DNA from: Siphonodentalium dalli
Taxonomy: Eukaryota > Mollusca > Scaphopoda > Gadilida > Siphonodentaliidae
Direction of reading: 5' to 3'
Assembly: GCA_032622095.1 (NCBI GenBank)
Contig: CP136068.1
Coordinates: forward strand, 58,674,025-58,738,024
DNA: 64,000 bases
Of this stretch, positions 37,625-48,319 are shown piece by piece (position 1 is the first letter of the stretch; each line of letters opens with the position of its first letter). A program made the translations under genes and the position numbers. The notes under the pieces are model-generated. The model made no database searches, was not told the origin of the DNA, and saw only the letters and a list, made by a program, of their open reading frames with translations.

Positions 37625-38320
37625 ATAACAGAATCACCCCCCCCCCAGAAACATTGGGACATAGTTCTGTACCCTAGGCCCCAGAAAATAAATGGACAGC
37701 ATTTTGTTTCCTAGGCGCTTGCCAGGATATTTTGCCCCACCCGTTTCCAAACAAAATCATCCCCTGCCCCCCACCCCCCCCCCCCCCCCCCGAAAAAAAA
37801 TTGGACAGAATTCTGTTTCCTATGCGCTTGCCAGGATATCTTGCCCAACCCATTCCTTTATAAAATTATTCAACCTTTCCCTACGCCTAAACAAATGGAC
37901 AGCACCCCACCCCCCCAATGGACAGCATTTGTTTGTAGTCACTTGCCAGGATATCTTGCCCCACCCGTTCCCAAACAAAATCACCCCCCCCCCCCCAGAA
38001 AAAAATTGGATAGAATTCTGTTTCCTAGGCGCTTGCCAGGATTTCTTGCCCCACCCATTCCTTAAAACAATTATTCAACCTTTCCCTACGCCTAAACAAA
38101 TGGACAGCACCCCACCCCCCCAATGGGCAGCATTTGTTTGTAGTCACTTGCCAGGATACCTTGCCCCACCCGTTCCCAAACAAAATCACCCCCCCCCCAG
38201 AAAAAAATTGGCTAGAATTCTGTTTCCTAGGCGCTTGCCAGGCATTCTTGCCCCACCCATTCCTTAAAAAAATTATTCAACCCTTCCCCACGCCTAAATA
38301 AATTGGACAGCACTCCGCTT
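37625..38320 (+). repeat. Minisatellite inside the Academ-like element
   Basis: Units carry GGACAGAATTCTGTTTCCTA, GGCGCTTGCCAGGATATCTT and GCCCCACCCGTTCCCAAACA, with an alternating module TTATTCAACCTTTCCCTACG plus poly-C runs. The compound period is about 200-250 bp, with roughly three copies. Pro-rich open frames here are artefacts. It lies in the 5' non-coding part of the transposon. Confidence 0.75.
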
Positions 38321-38399
38321 TTATTTCTCGTTTTGCTATAATAGCGTCCTCACAAAGTTGGGACCACAAACACACATGCATCCTTACATCCGCATACAA

Positions 38400-38450
38400 A
38401 CCCACCACCCCTCCACACCCCCCCCCCCCCCCCCCCCACACCCTCACACC
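38400..38450. repeat. Poly-C tract
   Basis: A CCCCACACC tract with a run of about 19 C, within the same transposon. Low complexity, prone to length change. Confidence 0.7.
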
Positions 38451-39102
38451 ACGGACGATTCTATGAATTAGTATGCAAAGCCCCGCTGTTTCTTTTTTCA
38501 TGATTTTTAGATGTTTATATCATTCTATCTCATCTCGGCAAAATCGGAATCAAATGGATGCGCCGGATAAAACATATATATTATTACCCAAGCATAACGG
38601 CATTTGACACATAACAGAAAGCGAAAGATAACTATTTATTTGAAACTGATGTGGCACCGAAGTGGTTAATAGTACAAAATAGAAATGCGTGTCGGATTTG
38701 TGAATTGCCTGTTGTCGGTAAATTTGTGACGACATTCACGTCTCTACACACTAATATGTAACCATAATGACCTTTGTATATCAATGTTATATATCGAATT
38801 CACATAGCAGTAATATTATGCTATTATATGATGTAATTTGACGTTATTGTGTTTGTTTATTTAAGTGGAATTTCGTCCCGAAGAAACTTTTACGGGACGT
38901 AACTCTATGCAGAATAATAAATACGTACCTTTGAAACTTCGTACCAGGGTGAATGTTCATCGGCAGTTCATGGGTGAACCAAGAACTGAAAAGTTGGTTC
39001 TTGAAGCGATTCTTCATGGCAATGGTCTGTTGATTCTTCTTGCAAAAAACCGCGCTTTTATCCGACGTGTATTGATCAAAACGCTAACTACCTACACTAA
39101 AA

Positions 39103-40010
39103 GGAGTTGGTGAATTGTACATGTAGTTCAGGGCATATGTTGTGTGTATTTCCCTTCAGAGCCCCAATCCACGATGCCTGACATTTGCTGTGGTTGATAT
39201 TCAGTCCTGACACCGAGGCGAATTTGTCTAATGTACTATAAGATTCTAATAGACTTTCCTGACTGCCATCGAGGATCAGCGTTGTATCGTCTGCGTACTG
39301 TGTTATTTTATATTCTAAACCGCCGAGGATTATTCCTTTAATTTTAGTGTTTTGTCTCATTAGGATACCTAGAATTTCTGCACAAATTAAAAAAATATAA
39401 GGTGAAATAGGATCACCCTGCCGACAGCCTCTGAATAGATTGAAACTTTGGGAAATATGCCCGTTTATGAGAATTGAAGAGGATATATTATTGTAGAAAA
39501 TGGATATCCAAGACTTGATTGATTCACCAAAATTAAAAAAATCTAGGCACTCATGTATGAATGACCATGATACAGAGTCGAAGGCCTTTTCAAAATCTAT
39601 TAATAGCAGCATTCCTGGTTTTGATTCTTGCTCTGTTTTTTGAAGAATGTCGTATATGAGTCTGGTGTTGTCTCCAATAAATCTATTTGAGAGGAAGCCT
39701 GTTTGATCGGGGTCTATTATTAGCGGTAAAACTTTTTTCAGTCTATCTGCTATGCAAGCTGATGCTAGTTTATATGTCACATTCAACAGTGAGATTGGGT
39801 GCCAGTTTTTTAGGAGTTGCCTGTCTTTGTCTTTCTTTGGAATAAGAGTGATCAAGCCCTGTTTTTGTGTAATGGACAGCTCCCCGGTTGCAAATGATTC
39901 ATTTAGGGATTCCAAGAGAATGGGACCTACATCTACCCAAAAGAATTTGAAGAATTCTACTGTGTAGCCATCTGGACCAGGACTTTTGCCGTTCTTTGTT
40001 CGTTTGTTAT
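39103..40010 (-). pseudogene. L1-like ORF2, reverse-transcriptase region
   Basis: Encodes the central RT: GKSPGPDGYTVEFFKFFW, ITLIPKKDKD, NWHPISLLNVTYKL, DQTGFLSNRFIGDN, LLIDFEKAFDSVSW (catalytic Asp), FRGCRQGDPISPYIF and QYADDTTLI (catalytic YADD). The pattern is that of L1/Tx1 clade elements. No frameshift or stop is seen in this part. The upstream end at 40010 runs into an ATT/T-rich stretch where endonuclease should be, and the downstream end is interrupted after TNSF by the DNA transposon. The protein cannot be produced as it stands. Confidence 0.9.
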
Positions 40011-40139
40011 TAATTATTATTATTATTTTTTTTATTTAAAAAAAAAAAAGTGACAAAATTAGTTTTTTCACGAATTTGATTGTCTGTTCATGAAATGACC
40101 AGAAAAATGTTTTTTTTTAATTCAAATTTTTTCTTTTCT

Positions 40140-43080
40140 TTCAAATGTCCAGGCTTGGATATTCCACCCCACCCCGCACCTACATGACAAAAAAATCATC
40201 TTATGGTTTTATCGCTTATTTTGCTTTATATAGTAATGAAACAGCGAGAAATTAGCTTCTCCAAGAGAAAGTTGTTTGAGTCAGGGTTTGGGGTGGGGGG
40301 GGGGGGGGGGAGATGTCCAGGTCAGGATATCCCCCCCCCCCCCACCCAGCACCTACATGACAAATAAATCATTTTATTGCTTGTTTTGCTTTATATATTC
40401 ATGAAACAGCGAGAAATTAACTTCTTCTAAGAACAACTTTTTTGAGTCAGGGTTTGGGGGGGGGGGGGAAGATGTCCAGGTCATGATATCTCCCCCCCCC
40501 CCCACCCAGCACCTACATGACAAAAAAATAATCTTATGGTTTTATCGCTTATTTTGCTTTATATAGTAATGAAACAGCGAGAAATTAGCTTCTCCAAGAG
40601 AAAGTTGTTTGAGTCAGGGTTTGGGGTGGGGGAGATGTCCAGGTCAGGATATCCCCCCCCCACCCAGCACCTACATGACAAATAAATCATTGTATGGATT
40701 ATTGCTTGTTTTGCTTTATATATTCATGAAACAGCGAGAAATTAACTTCTTCTGAGAAAAAGTTTTTTGAGTCAGGGTTTGGGGGGGGGGGGGGAAATGT
40801 CCAGGCCAGGATATTTCCCCCCCCCCCCACCCAGCACCTACATGACAAAAAAATAATCTTATGGTTTTATCGCTCGTTTTGCTTTATATATTCATCATGA
40901 AACAGGGAGAAATTAACTTCTTCTGAGAACAACTTTTTTGAGTCAGGGTTTGGGGTGGGGGGGGGGGGGGGAGATGTCCAGGTCAGGATATCTCCCACCC
41001 AGCACCTACATGACAAATAAATCATTGTATGGATTTATTGCTTGTTTTGCTTTATATAGTTATGAAACAGCGAGAAATTAACTTCTTCTGAGAAAAGGTT
41101 TTTTGAGTCAGGGTTTGGGGGGGGGGATATCCAGGTCAGGATAACCCCCCCCCCCCCCCCCCCCCCACCCAGCACCTACATGACAAAAAAATAATCTTAT
41201 GGTGTTATCGCTCGTTTTGCTTTATATAGTCATGATACAGCGAGAAATTAACTTCTTCACAATAAATTTCTTGCTGTTTCATGTCTATATAAAACAAGAG
41301 ATGGACTATCACCCAGTGCATACCCCTTGTGACATACTGCCTAGTGTGGGCATATCTATAACATCTATGACCTGGTGGGGGGGGAGATATCCTGACCTGG
41401 ACATCTTCCCCCCACCCCAAACACTGACTCAAACAACTTGTTCTCAGAAGAAGTTAATTTCTCGCTGTTTCATGACTATATAAAGCAAAACAAAACGATA
41501 AAACCATAAGATTATTTTTTTGTCATGTAGGTGCTGGGTGGGGGGGGGGGGGGGGGGGGGGGGGGAAAGATATCCTGACCTAGACATCTTCCACCCCACC
41601 CCAAACCCTGACTCCAAAAAACTTGTTCTCAGAAGAAGTTAATTTCTCGCTGTTTCATGACTATATAAAGCAAAACAAGCGATAAAACCATAAGATTACT
41701 TTTTTGTCATGTAGGTGCTAGGTGGGGGGAAGATATCCTGACCTGGACATCTCCCCCCCCCCCCCCACCCCAAAACCCTGACTCAAAAAACTTGTTCTCA
41801 GAAGAAGTTAATTTCTCGCTGTTTCATGACTATATAAAGCAAAACAAGCACACCATAAGATTATTTTTTTGTCATGTAGGTGCTGGGTGGGGGGGGGGGG
41901 GAGATATCCTGACCTGGACATCTTCCCCCCCACCCCAAACCCTGACTCAAAAAACTTGTTCTCCAGAAGAAGTTAATTTCTCGCTGTTTCATGACTATAT
42001 AAAGCAAAACAAGCGAATAAAACCATAAGATTATTTTTTCGTCATGTAGGTGCTGGGTGGGGGGGGGGGGAGAGATATCCTGACCTGGAACATTTCCCCC
42101 CCCACCCAAACCCTGACTCAAAAAACTTGTTCTCAGAAGAAGTTAATTTCTTGCTGTTTCATGACTTATATAAAGCAAAACAAGCGATAAAACCATAAGA
42201 TTATTTTTTTGGTCATGTAGGTGCTGGGTGTGGGGGGGGGGATATCCTGACTTGGACATCTTCCCCCCCCCCCCCCCCACCCCAAACCCTGATGACTCAA
42301 ACATCTTGTTCTCAGAAGAAGTTAATTTCTCGCTGTTTCATGTAGGTCATGTAGGTGCTGGGTGGGGGGGGGGGAAGATATCCTGACCTGGACATCTTCC
42401 CCCCCCACCCCAAACCCTGACTCAAACAACTTGTTGTCGGAAGAAGTTAATTTCTCGCTGTTTCATGACTATATAAAGCAAAACGAGCGATAAAACCATA
42501 AGATTATTTTTTTGTCATGTAGGTGCTGGGTGGGGGGGGGGGGGGGGGAGATATCCTGACCTGGACATTTACCCCCCCCCCCCCCAACCCAAACCCTGAC
42601 TCAAACAACTTGTTGTCAGAAGAAGTTAATTTCTCGCTGTTTCTTGACTATATAAAGCAAAACGAGCGATAAAACCATAAGATTATTTTTTTGTCATGTA
42701 GGTGCTGGGTGGGGGGGGGGGAGATATCCTGACCTGGACATCTTCCCACCCCCCCCCCCACCCAAACCCTGACTCAAACAACTTGTTCTCAGAAGAAGTT
42801 AATTTCTCGCTGTTTCATGACTATATAAAGCAAAACGAGCGATAAAAACCATAAGATTATTTTTTTTGTCATGTTGGTGCTGGGTGGGTGGGGGTGGGGG
42901 GGGGGGGAGATATCCTGACCTGGACATCTTCCCCCCACCCCAAAACCCTGGACTCATGAATATATAAAGCAAAATAAGCGATTAAAACCATAAGAGATTT
43001 TTTTGTCATGTAGGTGCTGGGTGGGAGGGGGGGTGGTGGAATATCCAAGCCTGGACTTTGAAAGAAAAAAAAAAGACAAT
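40140..43080. repeat. Inverted satellite array with G/C-run units
   Basis: Units of about 165 bp. On the left (40140-41310, about six units) they read ACCTACATGACAAAAAAATA, ATGAAACAGCGAGAAATTAA, GAGTCAGGGTTTGGGG, a G-run, GATGTCCAGGTCAGGATATC and a C-run. From about 41340 to 43080 (about ten units) all are reversed: GATATCCTGACCTGGACATC ... AACCCTGACTC ... TCGCTGTTTCATGACTATAT. The array is thus a giant inverted repeat, and each unit has its own G-run/C-run hairpin. Related units occur at 29335-29470 and 59780-60235. Gly- or Pro-rich frames are artefacts. Confidence 0.9.
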
Positions 43081-43124
43081 CAAATTGGGGGGGGGGGGGG
43101 ATTATCCTGTTACACACCGGGTTA

Positions 43125-43130
43125 CCCCCG

Positions 43131-43181
<51 letters not shown>
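43125..43181 (+). repeat. Poly-C tract of more than 50 bases
   Basis: An almost pure C homopolymer (one early G), directly after the satellite. Its true length is likely to be variable and error-prone in assembly. Confidence 0.9.
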
Positions 43182-43183
<2 letters not shown>

Positions 43184-43339
43184 ATCACTCTTTCACATAA
43201 AGATTAATAAATTTTTAATAAATGATATATATAAAAATACTTCTAGTTCATCAAAATTATTTAAATTATTGTGTATTTTACCTCTCTGTAAGATTTTACG
43301 GTTTAGTCATTAAGTGTGAACCGACCAGAAAACGATGAT

Positions 43340-43454
43340 TTAATTTGGCCAAAGTTTTTTTTTAATTTGGCCAAAAAACATTTGGCTAAAGTTTTTTTCA
43401 TTTGGCTAATAAAATTTTCATTTGGCTAAACTTTTGGCTAAAGTTTTTTCTGTC
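43340..43454 (+). repeat. Subterminal TTTGGCTAA repeats, right end of hAT element
   Basis: Contains CATTTGGCTAATAAAATTTT and TTTGGCTAAACTTTTGGCTA next to the right TIR, matching the repeats beside the left TIR in the same orientation. Confidence 0.65.
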
Positions 43455-43476
43455 CAGCGCGAACACTGCAACCAAG

Positions 43477-44340
43477 CAAACTTTCAGAATATAAATATTT
43501 ACACCTCAATTTTCAGCAATAAAATATCCATGATAAATTTTTTTATTTGTTTAGCTACGATTTACGTTTAAATTGACTCAATAACAACTCAATAATTATC
43601 AACACACACAGAGTCATATCCGAAGCGATTGGATAGCGACCTCCCGAAAAATTATTAAATTCGATGTTATGTGGGGCGATGTTATGTGGGGCACCAGTTA
43701 TAGACTCGCCCATTTTTCTTAAAGTGTCACTACGCGATATGACTCGTCTACTGCAACATCAATGCACTGATAGATCAAGTAGCCCACTAGCCTCTCGATC
43801 AATCAAATCCCTGCATTTCATTGAAAGCGAAAGTAGTTGTAATTATAATGTCATAATTTGTCATTCTCTATATCAGATTAAATTAGTTTAAATCCATCAA
43901 AGTTCTCCCTACATCTTCTGGACCTGGGAAGGTATAATAACCATGCTTACTACATGTATGTCAGTTGGTGGGCAGAAAAAAATTTAAAATAAAAATAAAA
44001 CCCTCGCTCATGCATTGATTTTCAAAAAACAGTGCCTGAGAATCAAATATCTTTTTTGGTTTAGCCTAATACATAGATTAAAACTCAATTGATTCAAAAT
44101 ATCCTTTCATAGACAATAAATGACATCTGCACAGTCACATGACCTAATCATGTGACAGTGGATTTGCTACTAAGGTTTACCAAACTTTACTGAGTTCACA
44201 TCCACGCTTTTCCCATGGTTGGAGCGTAATGGAATGGATCACACAAGCTGGTTTAAGTAGAATGAAATTTGAACAAGTTTAGTGAAGTAGGTCATTATCT
44301 TATGGGAATAACAGAAAACAAAACGAAACCATATTCAAAA
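43477..44340. other. No recognisable gene
   Basis: AT-rich DNA between the hAT element and the transporter exon, and therefore inside the next transporter intron on minus. It includes a 17-bp direct repeat CGATGTTATGTGGGG (near 43663 and 43678). Nothing more is supported. Confidence 0.45.
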
Positions 44341-44350
44341 CTTAACTCAC

Positions 44351-44547
44351 CTGACTAGAACAAAGTACGACAACTCTGGCATACAACCCTCGAGTTTTCA
44401 CAAATCTATCTGAAATGAATCCACCAAACACCACTCCAATGCTGCCACCGACAATAGGTATCCATGACATGTATGATGCAATCTCTTCTTTAGTCTGATT
44501 AATAGCTTCAAAATATGGCTGTGTATTATACGCCCACACATATCCAG
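44351..44547 (-). CDS. MFS transporter (spinster-like), internal exon B
   Basis: Encodes (C/A)GYVWAYNTQPYF, EEIASYMSWIPIVGG, SIGVVFGGFISDRFVKTRG and LYARVVVLCSSQ. This is transmembrane segments 7-9 of a 12-TM major facilitator protein, with the motif-A-like GGFISDR loop. Acceptor ATATTTTCAG|CTGG and donor AGTCAG|GTGAG are clear. It enters in phase 1, matching the phase-1 donor of the exon at 63987-63753; joining them gives RNA-AGYVWAYNT across the junction, as expected for spinster-type lipid/amino-sugar transporters. It ends in phase 0. Later exons (TM10-12) were not found to the left. Membrane protein of the endolysosomal or plasma membrane by family analogy. Confidence 0.85.
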
Positions 44548-44558
44548 CTGAAAATATA

Positions 44559-44610
44559 ATGAAAGTGTCAATGACACTGTAGCTGCTCAATATGGAGAGG
44601 GAATAATTTG
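44559..44610 (+). mobile_element. 5' module of a pearl-like element A (truncated)
   Basis: ATGAAAGTGTCAATGACACT then GTAGCTGCTCAA and GAGAGGGAATAATTTG match the beginnings of the elements at 5528 and 22179. Nothing of the tandem core follows. The end of the repeat lies only about 10 bases from the transporter splice acceptor. Confidence 0.75.
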
Positions 44611-44644
44611 AAAATGTTATCCATTTCAGTTATTGAGAAAAAAA

Positions 44645-44765
44645 GAAACAAGACAGTCAAAGACTGTGGGGTCGCTCACCAGACTGCAAAGACTGATAAT
44701 ACTGGGACTTTGGAGACCACAACAGTCAGAACTTTTCATAATCACTTTAAAAGAAGTAGATCTAA
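44645..44765 (+). repeat. Dispersed repeat, 'CTCACCAGACTGCAAAGACTG' family, copy 2
   Basis: Close match to 25135-25270, including GACTGTGGGGTCGCTCACC and TTTAAAAGAAGTAGATC, in the same orientation. It is outside the hAT element, whereas copy 1 is inside it. Confidence 0.7.
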
Positions 44766-45149
44766 ACAGGATATGTGGCTAGAGAGGCTTCATGAATGTA
44801 GATCAGTGAATATCAAATTACCAAATCTACAAAATCTACCTTGAAATTACCAAATCTAACTTGAAACTACCAACTGTACACTAGTGATCACCCCCTCCTC
44901 CAGCTCAAGAAGTCCCCTCTCGCCCGGGGCCCAGACTCCCAAGTCTTAGGTTGAAATTTCACAACCGACATCTCAAACTTTCTCAATTGTTGGCAATTTT
45001 CAATCTCACAAGTGCTTTATATAAAACCATTTAGACATGATTAAAGCCCAATTATCCATGGACCCAAAAACACTATATGTATGTCAGATTAATCAGTCAG
45101 GTAGTTCCAAGGTAGACGTTTTAATGAATTTTGTATTTTAATGATTTTT

Positions 45150-45830
45150 TAGACACAAAAGTCTTAAGTCCCCATAGTCCCGTCATTTCTTAACGGGTTG
45201 ACCTCATATTAACAGATCTGAATCTCAGTCACTAAAGGATCCTCCATACTATATGGTCCAACCTCTCTTGAGAAGACATTATAAGTATTACTATAGAGAC
45301 ATACAGTTATGTCCCTGGTCCCGCCCTATTTAACCTGGTGACCTCATCTGCATAAATTTGAATCCCAGACACCAAAGAACCCTTCATACTAAATATCAGT
45401 AAAATAAACCTGACGGTCCGTGTAAAGGAAGCATATTAAGAGGAAAACTGTCCTTTGCTTGGCCCCTATTTGACCAGGATGACCCCATTTGAACAAATCT
45501 GAACTACAGTCACAAAAGGACCCTTCATACCAAATATGAACCAATTCAACCTGATGGTACACGAGAAGTCGTTTTTAAGAATTACTATGGAGGGCAAGAG
45601 TTATGGCCCTGGCTTCACAACCATTTGACAGAGTGACCTCATTTGAACAAATCTGAATGTGAGTAACCTAGGGAACATCCACACCAAATATGAACCCATT
45701 CAGTCTCATGACCTAGAGAAGATGTTCAAAGAATTGTTGGCAGATGGATGGACGGACAGACAGATGAACAGGTAACAGATGAGAAGTGATGACTATAGCT
45801 TCTTCTCATAAGAGCTTCAAATTTACATTT
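45150..45830 (+). mobile_element. Pearl-like element B, 45 kb copy
   Basis: About four diverged 150-bp units (AGTTATGTCCCTGGTCCCGC, CCCATTTGAACAAATCTGAA, ACCAAATATGAACC), followed by GGATGGACGGACAGACAG and GAAGTGATGACTATAGCTTC. The terminal hairpin is degraded. Confidence 0.6.
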
Positions 45831-46189
45831 CATTGAACAAATCTGTCAGTCACCCCCCCCCCCCCCCCAACACTGTGGGGACATCCCTGTGAGAATATGA
45901 CATACAACATTTATTTGACTACATTAGCTTAACAAAATTCCCATGACCTTGAGAGCAAGTGCATTCTGAGAATTATATTCCATTCACCAAGCCATCAGCT
46001 ACCAGTGTCTGAGAGGTGTTGACATAGATAATTAGGTTTTAACGACTGCACACACAGCTTTTTGATACTCCTACAGCTGTGATCAAAACAAGGATTTTGA
46101 TGGGGTGAACAAGGAAGAGATAACATGGTATGATACAGTGTGGTGTGGCAGGGACAGGAGGTGGGGTGGAGGAGGGTGGGGTTGGGTAG

Positions 46190-46715
46190 CTGTGATATGT
46201 CTAAAAAAATCAAAGGTCAAAATGCAAAAATGTTATTTTGTTTTAGAGTTATGTCCCTGGCTCTGCCCCTATTTGACCCAGTGACCCCATTTGAACAAAT
46301 CTGAACCCCAGTCACCCAAGGTCTCTCTGTACCAAATATAAGCTAAATCGGCCAAATATTTTTTTAGAAGAAGTCATTGTAAGAATTACTATGAGTTATG
46401 GCCCTGGTTTCTCAACTAATTGACCGGGTGACCTCATTTGAACAAATCTGAACACCAGTCACCCAAGGACACTCCATACCAAATATTAGCTAAATCGGCC
46501 CAATGGTTCTGAACAAGAAGTCGTTGTAAGAATTACTATGGAGGAATAGAGTTATGGCCCTGGCTTCGCAACGATTTGACCCAGTGACCTCATTTGAACA
46601 AATCTGAATGAGAGTCACCTAGGGAACATCCACACCAAATATGAACCAATTCGGTCTTCCGGTTTCAGAGGAGAAGATGTTCAAAGAATTGTTGACGGAC
46701 GGATGGACGAACGGA
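46190..46715 (+). mobile_element. Pearl-like element B, 46 kb copy
   Basis: Begins AAAGGTCAAAATGCAAAAAT like the 28 kb copy and has three units very similar to it (GTTATGTCCCTGGCTCTGCC; CTCAACTAATTGACCGGGTG). It ends in GACGGACGGATGGACGAACG with no hairpin, so the 3' end is lost. Confidence 0.65.
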
Positions 46716-46939
46716 CGTACCAACATTTGGGATTTATGGGTTTATTGAATTATGAGCTTATTTGAAGTCCAAGATTATGAGCTTACAAGACAGATGCTAA
46801 CATTTGGGACTTAAGAGCTTTCAAGTCCATAAACTTGTGAGCTTAACTGTTAGGTCAATGGACATATACATGCAGTATTAAGAGGGTGGTTAACGTGACA
46901 AGAGTTGGCCATTGTGGATTTTTTTGTTTTAAATGCATC

Positions 46940-48310
46940 AACCTGGGGAAACTCACTGGGGACACTGTAGCTTATCTTGACATTGAGTTATATTTCATGA
47001 AATTACAGTAGTATTTATACTATTTATGATGAACATAAGGTTAAGCAAGCAGACAAACAGATGTCACGATACCTGACAACGCACCATGACAATATCTTCT
47101 TAACATGACAAAAAGGGGATGTTCTCATCTAGGCTGCATATAAGGAATTGCTGTAGAAATCCAATATGACTGCCATGGTGGTCATTTTGAATAATGGAAC
47201 ACGGCCAAAAGGGGACGTTCTCATATAGGCATTGAAACGAACAAGCATATGAAATTTGGTGATGATTGGATGATAAATGTACCATGTAGCCTGTGCAGAA
47301 CCTGAATGAAATATCAGGATATCCAAGATGGCCACAATGGCAGCCATTTTGGATTACGGAATGCGGCCAAATGGGGACATTCTCATGTATAGCATTGAAA
47401 CAAACAAGCATATGGAATTTGGTGATGATTGGATGATAAATGTGACATGTAGCCTGTACGGGAGGAATTTCTGAATAAATCCAAGATGGCTGCTGTGGCG
47501 GCCATTTTGGATTTCAGAACGTGTCCAAAAGGGGACATTCTCATCTAGGTATTGAAATGAACAAGCATATGACATTTGGTGATGATTGGATGATAAGTTT
47601 GACCTGTAGCCTGTGCGAAGTTATTTCTGAAGAAATCCAAGATGGCTGCCATGGCGACCATTTTGCATTTCAGAACGTGTTCAAAAGGGACATTCTCATC
47701 TAGGCATTGAGATGAACAAGCATATGAAATTTGGTGATGATTGGATGATAAATGTGACCTGTAGCCTGGCAGAAGGAATTACTGATGAAAAGCACAGGAA
47801 ATCCAAGATGGCCGCCATGGCGACCATTTTGGATTATGAAACGTGACCAAAAGGGGACGATCTCATCTAGGCATTCAGATGAACAAGCATATGAAATTTG
47901 GTGATGATTGGGTGATAAATGTGACTTGTAGCCTGTGCATAAGGAATTATTGATGAAAAGCACAGGAAATCAAAGATGGCCGCCATGGCAGCCATTTTGG
48001 ATTTATAATACGGAATGCAACCAAAACGGGACGTTCTCATCTAGGCATTGAAACAAACAAGCATATGAAATTTGGTGATGATTTGATGATAAATGTGGCC
48101 TGTAGCCTGGCGTCCATCTTGGATTATGGAACGCAACCAAAAAGGGACGTTCTCATCTACATGTAGGCATTAAGATGAACAAGTTAGTATATGAAATTTG
48201 GTGAAGATCGGATGAGAAATGCGACCTGTTGCCTGTGCGGAAGGAAATTGTTGACAGACAGACACAGACTGACAGACTTCCGCACACCCGATGACAATAG
48301 CTTTTATTAT
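46940..48310 (+). mobile_element. Pearl-like element C
   Basis: The 5' module GGGGACACTGTAGCTTATCT (46958) parallels the family A module. Seven or eight units of about 155 bp follow, from 47110 to 48240, with CCAAGATGGC...GCCATTTTGGATT, GGGGACGTTCTCATCTAGGC, GAACAAGCATATGAAATTTG and TGACCTGTAGCCTGTGC. It ends with GGAAATTGTTGACAGACAGA, a CAGACTGACAGAC tract and GATGACAATAGCTTTTATTA. The shared 5' and 3' modules with a different core show that families A and C are modular relatives. Confidence 0.7.
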
Positions 48311-48319
48311 ATGATCATT

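Larger units (their letters stand above)
31450..39099 (-). mobile_element. Academ-like DNA transposon (7650 bp)
   Basis: Ends are TAGTGTAGGTAGTTAGCG (31450-31467) and its exact reverse complement (39082-39099). A second inverted block follows inside: GATCGATACAAGTCGGATAA at about 31482 against the mirror at 39043-39077. AAA flanks both sides (31447-31449 and 39100-39102). Removing the element and one AAA gives GAGT-AAA-GGAG, which restores the LINE frame as NSF-TLLGIKF. The cargo is one large gene with an XPG-type nuclease domain. A 3-bp duplication plus transposase with XPG nuclease fits Academ (family knowledge); the superfamily name is an inference. Confidence 0.85.
29540..40060 (-). mobile_element. 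L1/Tx1-like LINE, 5'-truncated and split by a DNA transposon
   Basis: Minus-strand LINE whose RT part (40010-39103) and C-terminal part (31446-29998) are separated by the 7650-bp element at 31450-39099. Its 3' end is an A-rich tail (T-rich on plus at 29540-29600). Upstream of 40010 it is cut at an ATT/T-rich stretch, so endonuclease and ORF1 are missing. Satellite-like sequence lies on both sides. TGAAATGACCAGAAAAATG (near 40093) and TGAAATGGCCAGAAAAATG (near 29508) may be a target duplication or satellite homology. Confidence 0.8.
24998..43468. mobile_element. hAT-type element filled with nested insertions
   Basis: The left end CAGTGTTCGCGCTG (24998-25011) and right end CAGCGCGAACACTG (43455-43468) are perfect 14-bp inverted repeats. 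The 8 bases outside each end are identical: CAACCAAG at 24990-24997 and 43469-43476. A 14-bp TIR starting CAG and an 8-bp duplication are hAT hallmarks. Both ends carry subterminal TTTGGCTAA repeats in the same orientation. The simplest history is a short hAT MITE that was later opened by insertion and expansion to 18.5 kb. No hAT transposase is seen inside. Confidence 0.8.

Noticed and set aside
37692-38267. Pro-rich 191-residue open frame
   Set aside because: Made entirely of the tandem repeat and C-runs within the DNA transposon.
42869-43183. Gly-rich frame starting with a long poly-Gly run
   Set aside because: Translation of homopolymer C and satellite units.
43664-43891. 75-residue plus-strand frame
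   Set aside because: No motifs, begins in a small direct repeat, and no splice context; treated as non-coding.
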